Shown: piece by piece, positions 1-8,611 of the stretch | How the letters are laid out: each line of letters begins with the position of its first letter | Numbering within the stretch: the stretch's first letter is position 1 | From: Paracoccaceae bacterium | Lineage (GTDB): Bacteria > Pseudomonadota > Alphaproteobacteria > Rhodobacterales > Rhodobacteraceae | Assembly (NCBI GenBank): GCA_024639125.1 | Contig: JAHEJA010000004.1 | Coordinates: 1-64,000 of the forward strand | Length of the DNA stretch: 64,000 bases | Reading direction: 5' to 3' | Notes under the pieces: model-generated | What the model was told of the DNA's origin: nothing | The model's input: only the letters and a program-made list of their open reading frames with translations | Database searches by the model: none | Program-made: the position numbers and the translations under genes

Positions 1-457
1 TCTGATTGCGCCAACGGCAAATTCTTATCAACGCTTGCAACCGGGGTCTTTGTCTGGGTTTTGGAAAAACTGGGGTGGGGATCATCGCAATGTGACCACG
101 CGGATCAGCTGCGAAGGTGGGTCAAAGTCACGATTGGAACACCGCATGGCTGATGCCTCTGCCAACCCCTATACGGCTGTTGCCGCTGTGTTGCAGGCAT
201 CCCTTTTGGGTGTTGAAAAAGGGTATGATTTACAGTCGGTTGAAACGGGGGACGGATTTGAAAAAACCGATGCCAAGGACGGGACTGCCATTGATCTAAA
301 GGGGGCGATTGCCGATCTAAAGGCGGATACAGTTTTGGGGGATGCCATTGGACGTGAGCTGGTGGATAACCACATATTTATGAAAGAAAAAGAAGTCAAA
401 AAGACACGTGATCTAGAAGGGGATGCCCTGCGCGATTTCTATGTGTATTATGTTTAA
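1..457 (+). CDS. Glutamine synthetase family protein, C-terminal part (5' end outside window)
   Basis: The reading frame is open from base 2 to the TAA at 455-457, so only the last about 151 residues are present. It carries the glutamine synthetase catalytic-domain signatures: an NSYQRLQPG stretch at the edge, then RLEHRMADASANPY, which corresponds to the RIEHR..G.DANPYL motif that binds glutamate and phosphate. Family members join ammonia or an amine to the gamma-carboxylate of glutamate using ATP. The W-GGDHR variation and absence of a GlnA-type adenylylation tyrosine region fit a GlnT or PuuA-like paralog better than housekeeping GlnA, but the missing N-terminus prevents a firm call. The Pho-type promoter of the next gene begins 13 bp downstream. 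Confidence 0.9.
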   Translation, partial: LIAPTANSYQRLQPGSLSGFWKNWGGDHRNVTTRISCEGGSKSRLEHRMADASANPYTAVAAVLQASLLGVEKGYDLQSVETGDGFEKTDAKDGTAIDLKGAIADLKADTVLGDAIGRELVDNHIFMKEKEVKKTRDLEGDALRDFYVYYV

Positions 458-469
458 CGGCACGGAACT

Positions 470-503
470 TTGTCATAATTCTGTTACGACGGGCCGCTAA
501 AGA
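470..503 (+). promoter_or_regulatory. Putative PhoB box and promoter of the gap-arsJ operon
   Basis: Bases 470-487 read TTGTCATAATTCTGTTAC, matching the 18-base PhoB consensus (CTGTCATAWAWCTGTCAY) at 15 positions: two 7-base direct repeats separated by AATT. A -10-like hexamer TAAAGA lies at 498-503, exactly 10 bases after the box, the usual distance in PhoB-activated promoters where the box replaces the -35. The downstream ATG is at 543 with AAGGA before it. Seen in sequence; PhoB binding is inferred. Confidence 0.6.
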
Positions 504-542
504 TTTGACAAACGTGACGACACGGACACAAGGATTGAACAC

Positions 543-1541
543 ATGGTAACCTATGCAGTTAACGGATTAGGGCGCATTGGAAAGCTTGCTCTCAAGCCTT
601 TGTTAGAAAGTGGTGCGCAGGTTGCATTTTTGAACGATGCTGTCGGAACGCCAGAAATGCACGCGCATTTGTTTGAATTTGATACTGTCCATGGACGATG
701 GAATGCGACCTTTGGGTTCGATGATACCTCTGTTTCAATCAACGATACGCGGATCCCGATATATCAAGAACGCGCGCTGTCCAAGCTTCCGTTAGAGGGC
801 GTGGATATTGTGATTGATTGTACCGGAGCCTTTAAAACCGAAGCCGCCCTTGCCCCATATTTCGCCGCGGGTGTCAAAAAAGTCGTCGTGTCAGCCCCCG
901 TCAAAGACGGTCCGACAGCAAATATTGTCTATGGCGTCAATTCAGAAACCTATGATGCGCAAAAACATAATATTGTGACCGCTGCGTCCTGTACCACCAA
1001 TTGTTTGGCCCCTGTGGTCAAAGTGATCCATGAAAACCTTGGGATCAAGCATGGGTCAATAACGACCATTCATGATGTCACAAACACGCAAACAATTGTG
1101 GATCGCCCCGCCAAAGATCTGCGTCGTGCGCGCTCTGCTTTGAATTCCTTGATCCCGACGACGACTGGATCGGCAACTGCTATCACGTTGATTTATCCCG
1201 AACTCAAGGGGCGGTTAAATGGCCATGCGGTGCGTGTGCCTTTGCTGAATGCTTCGCTTACAGATTGCGTCTTTGAAGTCGAAACACCCACAACGGCAGA
1301 GGCAGTAAATGCATTGTTCAAAACGGCCTCCGAAACCGAGCTAAAGGGTATTTTGGGGTATGAAACCCGCCCCTTGGTGTCGACCGATTATGTGAATGAC
1401 GCCCGTTCGTCGATTATTGACGCGCCCTCTACTATGGTTGTGAATGGAACGCAGGTGAAAATCTATGCGTGGTATGACAATGAATGGGGCTATGCACATC
1501 GGTTGATTGATGTGGCGCGGATGGTCGCGGCGTCGCTCTGA
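543..1541 (+). CDS. ArsJ-associated glyceraldehyde-3-phosphate dehydrogenase
   Basis: A 332-residue type I GAPDH. An N-terminal NAD-binding Rossmann fold begins with NGLGRIGK (about 7-14). The catalytic motif ASCTTNC places the active cysteine at 150, and His177 is the general base. The ATG at 543 is preceded by AAGGA. The stop overlaps the start of arsJ by one base (TGATG), implying translational coupling. In other bacteria this GAPDH class uses arsenate in place of phosphate to make 1-arseno-3-phosphoglycerate, which ArsJ exports, giving arsenate resistance. The partner gene is what points to that role instead of central glycolysis; enzymatic GAPDH activity itself is clear from the motifs. 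Confidence 0.88.
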   Translation: MVTYAVNGLGRIGKLALKPLLESGAQVAFLNDAVGTPEMHAHLFEFDTVHGRWNATFGFDDTSVSINDTRIPIYQERALSKLPLEGVDIVIDCTGAFKTEAALAPYFAAGVKKVVVSAPVKDGPTANIVYGVNSETYDAQKHNIVTAASCTTNCLAPVVKVIHENLGIKHGSITTIHDVTNTQTIVDRPAKDLRRARSALNSLIPTTTGSATAITLIYPELKGRLNGHAVRVPLLNASLTDCVFEVETPTTAEAVNALFKTASETELKGILGYETRPLVSTDYVNDARSSIIDAPSTMVVNGTQVKIYAWYDNEWGYAHRLIDVARMVAASL

Positions 1542-2740
1542 TGTTGGCATTCGCTGCGGTTACAGTGGCCTATTGGGTGTTCATGCTAAGCGACGGTGCG
1601 CTTAGGATGTTGGTTCTATTGCATTTTCACACCTTGGGATTTAGCCCGTTTCAATTGGCAAATCTTTTTGTTTTGTACGAAGTCGCGGGGATTGTGACCA
1701 ACCTGTCTGCGGGGTGGATTGCTGCGCGCTTTGGCTTGGCCTCGACCCTTTTTGCAGGGCTCGCGCTGCAGATCGTGGCGCTTGTGGCTTTGGCGCAACT
1801 TGATCCGTCTTGGACGATCGCGGGATCGGTCATATTCGTCATGTGCGTTCAAGGTCTATCTGGCGTGGCCAAGGATTTGGCGAAGATGAGTTCGAAATCA
1901 GCAGTCAAAATATTGGCCCCCCAAGGCGACGCACCTTTGTTTAAATGGGTGGCGTTTTTAACGGGGTCCAAGAATGCAATCAAAGGGTTGGGTTTCTTTT
2001 TGGGCGCGTTTTGCCTTGGCGTATTTGGCTTTGTACAAACGGTTAGCGCCTTTGCCATATTGCTCGCTGTGATTTTGACGCTGTTGATTTGGAAGCTTCC
2101 CAAAGGGCTGCCAACGGGGGTAAAAGATGCCAAAGTTAAGGACGTCTTTTCCAAAAACCCCAAGATCAACTATCTATCCCTTGCCCGTGTGTTTCTGTTT
2201 GGTGCGCGTGATGTTTGGTTTGTTGTTGGCATTCCGCTATTCTTTTATGCGCAATGGTCCGATGGCACGGACCAAGGCAACCGCGCGGCCTTTTTCGCAA
2301 TAGGTAGCTTTATGGCGATCTGGGTGATTTTGTACGGATTTGTCCAGGGAATGGCGCCTAAATTGATCCGGCAAAGCAAAAAGACGGCGGCCACATTGGC
2401 GTTGCAGCTTGCAATAATTCCTATGGGTATTGCTAGTTTAATCCTATTGTTTGAAGCTTATCAAACATGGATTGTCATTGTCGGGTTGCTCGTTTTTGGC
2501 GCGGTTTTTGCGCTTAATTCGTCATTGCATTCCTTTTTGATCCTACAGTTCAGTGATGCAAAACGTGTTACGTTGGATGTCGGGTTTTATTATATGGCAA
2601 ATGCGGCCGGTCGATTGATCGGTACGGTCCTGTCCGGCGCAGTCTATCAATTCGCCGGACTTCAGGCCTGTTTGCTGGTGTCGAGTATCATGTTGTTTGT
2701 CACTTGGTGGGCGATGAACAAACTGTCAGCTTATGACTGA
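1541..2740 (+). CDS. arsJ: ArsJ organoarsenical efflux MFS transporter
   Basis: A 399-residue inner-membrane protein with about 11-12 hydrophobic segments of major facilitator type. Recognisable ArsJ features are the N-terminal GALRMLVLLHFHTLG stretch (about 20-34), the cytoplasmic loop with AKDLAKMSSKSA, the LTGSKNAIKG segment and the FLFGARDVWFVV segment. ArsJ exports 1-arseno-3-phosphoglycerate made by the adjacent GAPDH; the product then hydrolyses to arsenate outside the cell. The gene is coupled to the GAPDH gene by a one-base overlap and ends 10 bases inside the convergent amidohydrolase gene. No ArsR, ArsC or Acr3 gene lies nearby, so this pair appears to be a stand-alone arsenate system driven by the Pho-type promoter upstream. 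Confidence 0.92.
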   Translation: MLAFAAVTVAYWVFMLSDGALRMLVLLHFHTLGFSPFQLANLFVLYEVAGIVTNLSAGWIAARFGLASTLFAGLALQIVALVALAQLDPSWTIAGSVIFVMCVQGLSGVAKDLAKMSSKSAVKILAPQGDAPLFKWVAFLTGSKNAIKGLGFFLGAFCLGVFGFVQTVSAFAILLAVILTLLIWKLPKGLPTGVKDAKVKDVFSKNPKINYLSLARVFLFGARDVWFVVGIPLFFYAQWSDGTDQGNRAAFFAIGSFMAIWVILYGFVQGMAPKLIRQSKKTAATLALQLAIIPMGIASLILLFEAYQTWIVIVGLLVFGAVFALNSSLHSFLILQFSDAKRVTLDVGFYYMANAAGRLIGTVLSGAVYQFAGLQACLLVSSIMLFVTWWAMNKLSAYD

Positions 2741-3753
2741 AACCCTGTAAGGAATTTGGTTAGGTTATGCCCTAGCATGTCCGAAATATATCCACCTTCT
2801 TGCACCATCAAAGTGGGGACATTCAGACCAGCGGCGCTCTTGGCAATGTCAGAAAACCCTTCAGGGGTGATTTTCAAGGCCTGAAAGGGATCATCAATGG
2901 ATGCATCCAATCCCAAAGCAATGACCAATGCATCTGCTCCGAACATAGAAATTCTATCTATCGCAACATCAAGCGCGGCCAAAAATGCGTCATTTCCCAG
3001 CCCACGTTCCAAAGGAAGGTTCAGGTTATAGCCTAGACCGTCATCAACCCCACGTTCATGAGCATGTCCCCAAAAGAAGGGATAGAACCGTTCAGGATTG
3101 GCATGAATTGAGACGGTCAAAACATCTGAGCGGTTGTAAAAGATGCCCTGCGTACCGTTTCCATGATGCACATCTACGTCCAAAATTGCGGTGCGAAATC
3201 CCGCGCGGGAAAGGTGATTGGCAGCAATTGCTGAATTGTTCAAAAAGCAAAAACCACCCGCCAAATCGCCGAATGCATGATGCCCAGGCGGGCGCGCAAG
3301 GGCATAGGCGGATTTTTCACCGCTGATCAAAGCCTCCGCCCCATTAAGTGCGGTTTGTGCCGACCAATAGGCTGATCGCCACGTGTGTTCCCCAATTGGG
3401 CAGGCTGTATCGGCTTGGTGGTAGCCTGACTGACCAACGACGGATTTTGGATAGCTGTCAGCGCGGTTTGATGGATGGATGTTCGGGATCACCTCTTCGC
3501 CATTTCCTTCGATTCGGCTCCAACGTGGATAGATGTTTTTTAGGAACGCAAGGTATTCAGGCGAATGTATAGCGGCAATCGGCCCCATGCCCAGATTGTT
3601 AACGGGATGAAAATGGCATCCCGCTTCTTTTGCACCGGCTTCTAGAATGGCAACACGCTCTGGCGCTTCTGGGTTTGGCTTTATGAGGCCATTCGCCATG
3701 AAATATTTGGGATTATGTCGGGATTGCTCTTCGTGAAGATAGGCACGCATCAT
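2731..3753 (-). CDS. Histone deacetylase family protein, acetylpolyamine amidohydrolase-like
   Basis: About 340 residues with the zinc-dependent deacetylase fold. Seen from MRAYLHEE: RPPGHH at 153-158 (paired histidines of the charge relay), DVDVHHGNGT at 191-200 (zinc-binding Asp and His), a later GLDAS aspartate and a C-terminal QEGGY containing the transition-state tyrosine. The length and opening resemble AphA of Mycoplana, which removes acetyl groups from acetylated polyamines. The open frame reaches 3882, but AGGAG followed by ATGATG at 3753/3750 sets the start. It is divergent from the Pcm-like gene. The substrate is inferred; other HDAC-like deacetylases share these motifs. Confidence 0.8.
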   Translation of the reverse strand: MMRAYLHEEQSRHNPKYFMANGLIKPNPEAPERVAILEAGAKEAGCHFHPVNNLGMGPIAAIHSPEYLAFLKNIYPRWSRIEGNGEEVIPNIHPSNRADSYPKSVVGQSGYHQADTACPIGEHTWRSAYWSAQTALNGAEALISGEKSAYALARPPGHHAFGDLAGGFCFLNNSAIAANHLSRAGFRTAILDVDVHHGNGTQGIFYNRSDVLTVSIHANPERFYPFFWGHAHERGVDDGLGYNLNLPLERGLGNDAFLAALDVAIDRISMFGADALVIALGLDASIDDPFQALKITPEGFSDIAKSAAGLNVPTLMVQEGGYISDMLGHNLTKFLTGFQS

Positions 3754-3903
3754 GATCTCCTGTTTTTGGGGATTAAGCCCTGCCTTGGGTGAATTATCAA
3801 CGCTTAGTTTCGGTGCTACGCGCGATTTCATGGTCATAAGCCGTTGCCTGCCTCTGCGAGATGTGGCAATACAGGGCAACACGCGATGAGAAAGAGCTGC
3901 TCG

Positions 3904-4557
3904 ATGTCTGATTATACACTTCGCCGTACCATGATGGTTGATACTCAGGTTCGCCCATCTGACGTTACAAAATTTCCAATTATCGAAGCGATGCTAAGCG
4001 TTCCGCGCGAAGCCTATGTTCCGCAAAATATGCGCGAAGTGGCTTATGTCGGAGAATGCGTCGAACTTGGGGCGGGGCGCGTTGTGCTTGAGCCGCGGAC
4101 ATTGGCGAAAATGCTGGATGCTTTGGATATCCAACAGAACGAATTGGTATTGGATATTGGATCGGCGCTTGGATATTCATCCGCGGTGATTGCGCGGATG
4201 GCAGAAGCCGTTATCGCCCTCGAAGAAAACGAGGCAATGGCCTCAGACGCCCAAGAGAATTTCATGGAAAACGGTGCGGATAATGTTGTGTCCGAAACGG
4301 GTGTGCTTGCTCAAGGGGCGGCTGCACATGGGCCATATGATGTTGTAATTCTTCAAGGCGCGGTGGAAGCCATGCCCCAAACAATCCTTGATCAAGTCAA
4401 AGAAGGCGGTCGCATCGCGTGCATTTTTGCAGAAGGTGCCCTTGGAACCGTGAAAATTGGATATAAATTAGAGGGTAAGATAACGTGGAGATTTGCATTT
4501 AATGCCGCTGCGCCTGTCTTGCCTGGCTTTCAACGCGAAGCTGCTTTCGCGCTATAA
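3904..4557 (+). CDS. Protein-L-isoaspartate O-methyltransferase family protein
   Basis: A 217-residue SAM-dependent methyltransferase of the Pcm family. The N-terminus has MMVDTQVRPSDV, typical of the alphaproteobacterial Pcm-like proteins, and motif I is LVLDIGSALGYSSAV (the usual form is GxGxGY, here G-S-A-L-G). The family repairs isoaspartyl residues in damaged proteins, but the short alphaproteobacterial version next to tolC has divergent motifs and may act on something else. The frame extends upstream to 3844, yet MSDYTLRR at 3904 is the conserved beginning. The tolC gene follows 63 bp later on the same strand, suggesting one operon. Confidence 0.8.
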   Translation: MSDYTLRRTMMVDTQVRPSDVTKFPIIEAMLSVPREAYVPQNMREVAYVGECVELGAGRVVLEPRTLAKMLDALDIQQNELVLDIGSALGYSSAVIARMAEAVIALEENEAMASDAQENFMENGADNVVSETGVLAQGAAAHGPYDVVILQGAVEAMPQTILDQVKEGGRIACIFAEGALGTVKIGYKLEGKITWRFAFNAAAPVLPGFQREAAFAL

Positions 4558-4620
4558 ATTTTTCGGGTGACGCCCCATGCGGTAATGCGCGGTTCCGTCA
4601 TCCATCATGAGGGGGACCGA

Positions 4621-6027
4621 ATGGTCAATATTTGTCGTAAACTTGCGATGCTTGCGGGCGTGTCGACGTTGGTCGTTGGTCTGTCTACTGCGTCGCATGC
4701 AGAAACACTTAATCAAGCTTTAATAAGTGCCTATAACAATAGCGGGTTGTTAGATCAAAACCGCGCTGTTTTGCGGGCCGCTGACGAAGATGTCGCACAG
4801 GCGATGGCAACCCTTGGTCCTGTAGTGAATTGGAGCGCCACCATGCGTCGCCAATTTTCGCGTGGATGGGCCGGGGATCTGTTCTTGGGGGACACGGCGT
4901 CTACGACGGCCTCTGTTGGGTTAGATGTGTCACAATTGTTATATGATGGTGGTCGAAGCGCGCTTGCGGTTGAGCAACGCAAAGAAGCTGTGCTGTCGTC
5001 CCGTCAAACTTTGGTGTCCGTAGAGCAAGCTGTTCTGTTAAACGCGGTTCAGGCCTTTATGGATGTGCGCCGCTATGCTGAAACAGTCGCCTTGCGCGAA
5101 AACAACCTGCGCGTATTAAAAGAAGAGCTGCGCGCGGCCAAAGACCGGTTTGACGTTGGCGAAATCACTAAAACTGATGTTGCCTTGGCAGAGGCCCGCC
5201 TTGCTGCGTCGCAAAGCGCATTGGCTGCGGCACGTGGCAATCTGGCCCAAGCCAAAGAATATTATCGCCAAACCGTTGGCAAAGGTGCCGGGCAATTGGA
5301 TGCGCCGAAATCTGTGCCTAACTTGCCAAAATCTGCGGCTGCAGCCAAAGCAATGGCCGTCCGTAATCACCCGGATATTCGTAAATTGCAGCATGATGTC
5401 ACATCAGCTGAATTGGGCGTGCAAGCCGCTGCATCCTATCGCGAACCGCGCGTGACGCTTGGGGGGCAGGTTCAGCTATCTGATCAATTCCGCTCGGACC
5501 AGTCGGCACTTAGTGGGTCTGTGACATTGAATGCATCAGGTCCGGTATATGCTTCTGGGCGTTACCCATCCCTTATGCGTCAAGCGGAACATCGCAAGAA
5601 TGCGACACGCTCGGCATTGCTTGTGGCGGTCCGCCAAATCGAACAGCAAGCCGGCAGTGCCTATGCTATCTTGGACGTTGCCCGCGCTGGGCGCAGTGCC
5701 AGCGAAGAACAAATTCGTGCGGCTACGGTCGCTTTTCGGGGTATCCGCGAAGAAGCCACGTTGGGATCACGCACGACATTGGATGTGTTGAACGCGGAAC
5801 AAGAATTGCTTGATGCGCGCGCTGGATTGATTTCTGCGATTGCGGATGAAAACATAGCGGCATTCCGGCTTTTGGCGTCTACGGGGCAATTAACCGTCGA
5901 TCATTTGAACCTGCCGGTTCAAAAATATGATCCAACCGCCTATTACAACATGGTCAAAGATGCGCCTGCTGCAACCAGCAAACAAGGCAAGAAATTGGAC
6001 GATTTGCTAAAGTCTTTGAACAAGTAA
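4621..6027 (+). CDS. tolC: TolC family outer membrane channel protein
   Basis: A 468-residue precursor. The signal peptide runs from MVNICRKL through a hydrophobic core to a cleavage site after SHA, leaving ETLNQALISAYNNS, the standard TolC opening. Two internally similar outer membrane efflux domains follow, with long heptad-like alpha-helical stretches (about 130-230 and 340-430). The trimer forms the outer membrane beta-barrel and periplasmic tunnel used by type I secretion and RND or MFS efflux systems. GAGGGGGACCGA before the ATG at 4621 supports this start rather than the one at 4567. Its usual place downstream of a pcm-like gene and upstream of a PopZ-like gene is kept here. Confidence 0.93.
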   Translation: MVNICRKLAMLAGVSTLVVGLSTASHAETLNQALISAYNNSGLLDQNRAVLRAADEDVAQAMATLGPVVNWSATMRRQFSRGWAGDLFLGDTASTTASVGLDVSQLLYDGGRSALAVEQRKEAVLSSRQTLVSVEQAVLLNAVQAFMDVRRYAETVALRENNLRVLKEELRAAKDRFDVGEITKTDVALAEARLAASQSALAAARGNLAQAKEYYRQTVGKGAGQLDAPKSVPNLPKSAAAAKAMAVRNHPDIRKLQHDVTSAELGVQAAASYREPRVTLGGQVQLSDQFRSDQSALSGSVTLNASGPVYASGRYPSLMRQAEHRKNATRSALLVAVRQIEQQAGSAYAILDVARAGRSASEEQIRAATVAFRGIREEATLGSRTTLDVLNAEQELLDARAGLISAIADENIAAFRLLASTGQLTVDHLNLPVQKYDPTAYYNMVKDAPAATSKQGKKLDDLLKSLNK

Positions 6028-6095
6028 TCTGCGAAGCCACTTGTAGGATCGCCCCAAGATTGTTACCCTTTCGGGAACAATAGGGGCGATACCAA

Positions 6096-6623
6096 ATGAC
6101 AGAAGCAGCAGGCAAAGAACTCTCGGATGTTTTGACATCTCTTCGCAAGCTCGTGGCGGATGAGCCTGATCAAACTGTTCATACCACTGAGGATACGCCG
6201 AAAGGGTCGGACACACTTGTGCTGTGCCCTTCTTTGCGTGTGGACGATAGTGAAATTGCGACGCCCCCATCTTTAGAAGATAAAATCACCAAGCTAGAGC
6301 GTTTGATCGCAAACACAGATCAGCTATGGGAACCTGATGATGTGGACCAGGACGAATTTGCAGGCAGCAACACATCCGTCCCATCAGCATTCATAGCCAC
6401 TGAAAAAGCGGTTGCCAGCGTAGAAGACGACATTGCCCAATTGTCAGAGGCTGTCGTGAACACCGCGCCAGACACCGTTGACGAAGACGCGTTGCGGGAC
6501 TTGGTTGCCGAAATGATCCGCGATGAATTGCGCGGTGCTTTGGGTGAAAAAATTACCAAGAACATTCGCAAGCTTGTCCGCCGCGAAATCAACAGCGCTT
6601 TGTTAAAGCAGCGTATTGAATAA
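6096..6623 (+). CDS. PopZ-like (DUF2497) protein
   Basis: A 175-residue acidic protein. The first about 125 residues are rich in Asp, Glu, Ser and Thr and probably disordered, with one predicted helix (EDKITKLERLIA). The last about 45 residues contain the conserved C-terminal module EDALRDLVAEMIRDELRG followed by a basic helix ending in NSALLKQRIE. This layout, acidic linker plus C-terminal oligomerising helices, matches DUF2497, the family of Caulobacter PopZ, the pole-organising scaffold. Function at the cell pole is inferred from the family and the similarity is limited to the C-terminus. The gene ends at a hairpin terminator. Confidence 0.65.
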   Translation: MTEAAGKELSDVLTSLRKLVADEPDQTVHTTEDTPKGSDTLVLCPSLRVDDSEIATPPSLEDKITKLERLIANTDQLWEPDDVDQDEFAGSNTSVPSAFIATEKAVASVEDDIAQLSEAVVNTAPDTVDEDALRDLVAEMIRDELRGALGEKITKNIRKLVRREINSALLKQRIE

Positions 6624-6625
6624 AA

Positions 6626-6649
6626 AAAGCGCCGGTAAACCGACGCTTT
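6626..6649. terminator. Bidirectional hairpin terminator between popZ-like and DUF6280 genes
   Basis: AAAGCG-C-CGG-TAAA-CCG-A-CGCTTT forms a near-perfect hairpin. On the minus strand it is followed by a run of seven T residues, so it should stop the leftward DUF6280 transcript strongly; on the plus strand the T tract is only three long. Confidence 0.75.
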
Positions 6650-6670
6650 CTAGATTATCGCAACTCTGAC

Positions 6671-6991
6671 TTAAGCTGCTTCTGCATGTTGTGCTGCGTT
6701 ACGACGTTCGCTTTCTTCGCGTGACAGCGCGACAGATGTACGAACACCTTTTCCTACAAATTCCATCAAACCAGTGACAACCCGTTCATTTGGGTCAATC
6801 CCTGCGCAGCTAAGGACTTCGCGACCATCGCGAGACCGTGCCCAACGTGCAATTTGTTCAGGACCATTGCCGTATTTTTTATCATCCGCAATGGCATCAT
6901 CTAGCGCAGCAAGAACCACGGCGGCGAACAGTTTGCGCGCTCGGTTCCCTTGTTCACTGTTGAATGCTGTTGCATCAACGAAATCTTTCAT
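6671..6991 (-). CDS. DUF6280 family protein
   Basis: A 106-residue soluble helical protein without signal peptide. Its opening (MKDFVDATAFNSEQGNRARK) and central segment around ALDDAIADDKKYGNGPEQ match a small family that is almost invariant in Rhodobacterales. No catalytic motif is visible and the function is unknown. It is transcribed alone, divergent from efp across 212 bp, with a strong terminator directly after its stop. Such conservation of a small single-gene unit suggests a core cellular role, but nothing in the sequence tells which. Confidence 0.8.
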   Translation of the reverse strand: MKDFVDATAFNSEQGNRARKLFAAVVLAALDDAIADDKKYGNGPEQIARWARSRDGREVLSCAGIDPNERVVTGLMEFVGKGVRTSVALSREESERRNAAQHAEAA

Positions 6992-7203
6992 CTCGTCGTC
7001 CTTTATTATTGCTCTTGTGTTTCAGGCGTGACGTGCCTTATGACCGAAAAAACATGATTCGGGTAGTTTTATTTTGCATATCTCTGTTGCAATTTTTGCA
7101 ACGCTCGTCTTGCGCATACCATAACGCGTGACTTGCCTTGCGCTTGCCCTCAATATATAGGGTCTGTTAAACTTTCATCAACCTTTGAGACTAGGTTTCT
7201 AAC

Positions 7204-7767
7204 ATGGCAAAGATAAACGGTAACGAAATTCGTCCTGGCAACGTATTGGAACATGACGGCGGCCTATGGGCTGCGGTTAAAGTGGACCACGTGAAACCAG
7301 GCAAGGGCGGCGCATTCGCTCAGGTCGAGCTTCGGAATTTGCGCAACGGTACCAAACTAAATGAACGCTTTCGCAGCGCGGACAAAGTTGAACGCGTCCG
7401 CTTAGAGCAAAAAGACCAGCAGTTCTTGTATGAGACAGATGGCATGTTGGTGTTCATGGACACAGAAACCTATGAACAAATTGAATTGCCATCCGAACTA
7501 TTGGGCGACCGTCGTCCGTTCTTGCAAGATGGCATGACTATCGTTGTTGAATTCTATGACGAAGAAGCCCTGCATGCGACTGTCCCACAAAAAGTGACCT
7601 GCCAAATTGTCGAAACCGAGCCAGTCGTAAAAGGTCAAACCGCCGCGAATAGCTTTAAGCCGGCAATTTTGGACAACGGTGTCAAAGTCATGGTGCCACC
7701 GTTCATCGCCCAGGACGAAATGATTATCGTCAATACGGATACGATGGAATATTCCGAACGCGCCTAA
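7204..7767 (+). CDS. efp: Translation elongation factor P
   Basis: A 187-residue protein with the three beta-barrel (KOW/OB/OB) layout of EF-P. It enters the ribosome E site and relieves stalling at polyproline. Lys34 sits at the tip of the first domain in VKPGKGGAF, the loop that carries beta-lysylation in species with EpmA. The ATG follows a modest upstream region in which the intergenic stretch 7000-7203 contains a weak TTGCCT ... TATATA promoter-like pair (7133-7159). A perfect GGCCACC hairpin terminator follows the stop. Length and ends are standard for the family. Confidence 0.97.
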   Translation: MAKINGNEIRPGNVLEHDGGLWAAVKVDHVKPGKGGAFAQVELRNLRNGTKLNERFRSADKVERVRLEQKDQQFLYETDGMLVFMDTETYEQIELPSELLGDRRPFLQDGMTIVVEFYDEEALHATVPQKVTCQIVETEPVVKGQTAANSFKPAILDNGVKVMVPPFIAQDEMIIVNTDTMEYSERA

Positions 7768-7790
7768 TTGCGTTTAGGAATTCTGAAAAT

Positions 7791-7814
7791 GGCCACCGCA
7801 GGGTGGCCTTTTTT
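7791..7814 (+). terminator. Rho-independent terminator of efp
   Basis: GGCCACC, loop GCAG, GGTGGCC, then six T residues. The T tract overlaps the stop codon of the convergent ygfZ gene at 7813-7815. Confidence 0.92.
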
Positions 7815-8547
7815 ATGTGCGTATCACATGTGCCGTGCCCGCAGTGAGCGGTCCGTTGGCACGATCGAACCTAAGATATGCGATCGCTTGGCCATTTGCC
7901 TGGGAAAATAGTGTTCCCACGTCTTTGCCGTCGTCGGCTATGATGGGGGTCCCTATGTCGGCAGAGCCTTCTATTGAAACGGTTTCGAACCCTTTGCGCA
8001 ATTCGGTTTTATGCTTCATGCGCGCGGTGACTTCTTGGCCGACATAGCAGCCTTTGCGAAAATCCACCCCGTTAAGCCGTTCAAATCCGGCTTCTAGGAT
8101 GTAACTGTCCGGCCCCAATTCGACCCCATGTTCGGGGATGCAATGGCTGACCCTTTGTGCGGTCCAGTCAACGTCTTGGCTTTGATCGTGGTCACTATAA
8201 AGCCGCCATCCCATGGCAGGGTGCCTTGGGTCTAATAAGGCCCCAGAGGGCGCATTTTCGATGCCACGGCTCACACCTAGATCGGTTGCCGTGATCGTCA
8301 CGTCAGCCCGCAGGCGATACATCGATAGCCGCTTGATCAAGGCGTCGGCGTCCAGTTGCGGCGCGTCCAAGAGGATGTCAGCCCCGTCAGGCGCCAAAAA
8401 GAAATCACAGATATATTTGCCTTGGGGTGTCAAAATCGCAGCATAGACCAAACCATGATCTAGCTTTTTGATGTCGTTGGTGATCAGCCCTTGCAAAAAC
8501 TTGCGGGCATCCGATCCTGAAATGCGAAAAACTTGGCGCAAAGACAT
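7813..8547 (-). CDS. ygfZ: YgfZ/GcvT-like folate-binding protein
   Basis: A 244-residue member of the tetrahydrofolate-binding YgfZ family, which supports assembly or repair of iron-sulfur clusters. The diagnostic motif KGCYVGQEVTAR is present at about residues 166-177, with the cysteine that is essential in E. coli YgfZ. The N-terminus has FLQGLITNDI typical of GcvT-fold proteins. The open frame continues to 8799, but AAGGAA followed by ATG at 8547 gives MSLRQVFRISG, the usual start. It is divergent from a glycosyltransferase gene with 64 bp between the two starts. Confidence 0.93.
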   Translation of the reverse strand: MSLRQVFRISGSDARKFLQGLITNDIKKLDHGLVYAAILTPQGKYICDFFLAPDGADILLDAPQLDADALIKRLSMYRLRADVTITATDLGVSRGIENAPSGALLDPRHPAMGWRLYSDHDQSQDVDWTAQRVSHCIPEHGVELGPDSYILEAGFERLNGVDFRKGCYVGQEVTARMKHKTELRKGFETVSIEGSADIGTPIIADDGKDVGTLFSQANGQAIAYLRFDRANGPLTAGTAHVIRT

Positions 8548-8611
8548 TCTGTGTTCCTTTGATTTTATAAGTGTCTTAGATATAGGGGGATAAAGCCACA
8601 AGGACCAGAGA

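Noticed and set aside
464-487. ECF or RpoHII-type promoter (GGAAC ... GTT)
   Set aside because: GGAAC is followed by GTT after 14 bases, not 16-17, while the PhoB box reading fits both sequence and -10 spacing.
952-1541. Glycolytic GAPDH role
   Set aside because: The catalytic residues would allow it, but tight coupling to arsJ favours the arsenate-linked function.
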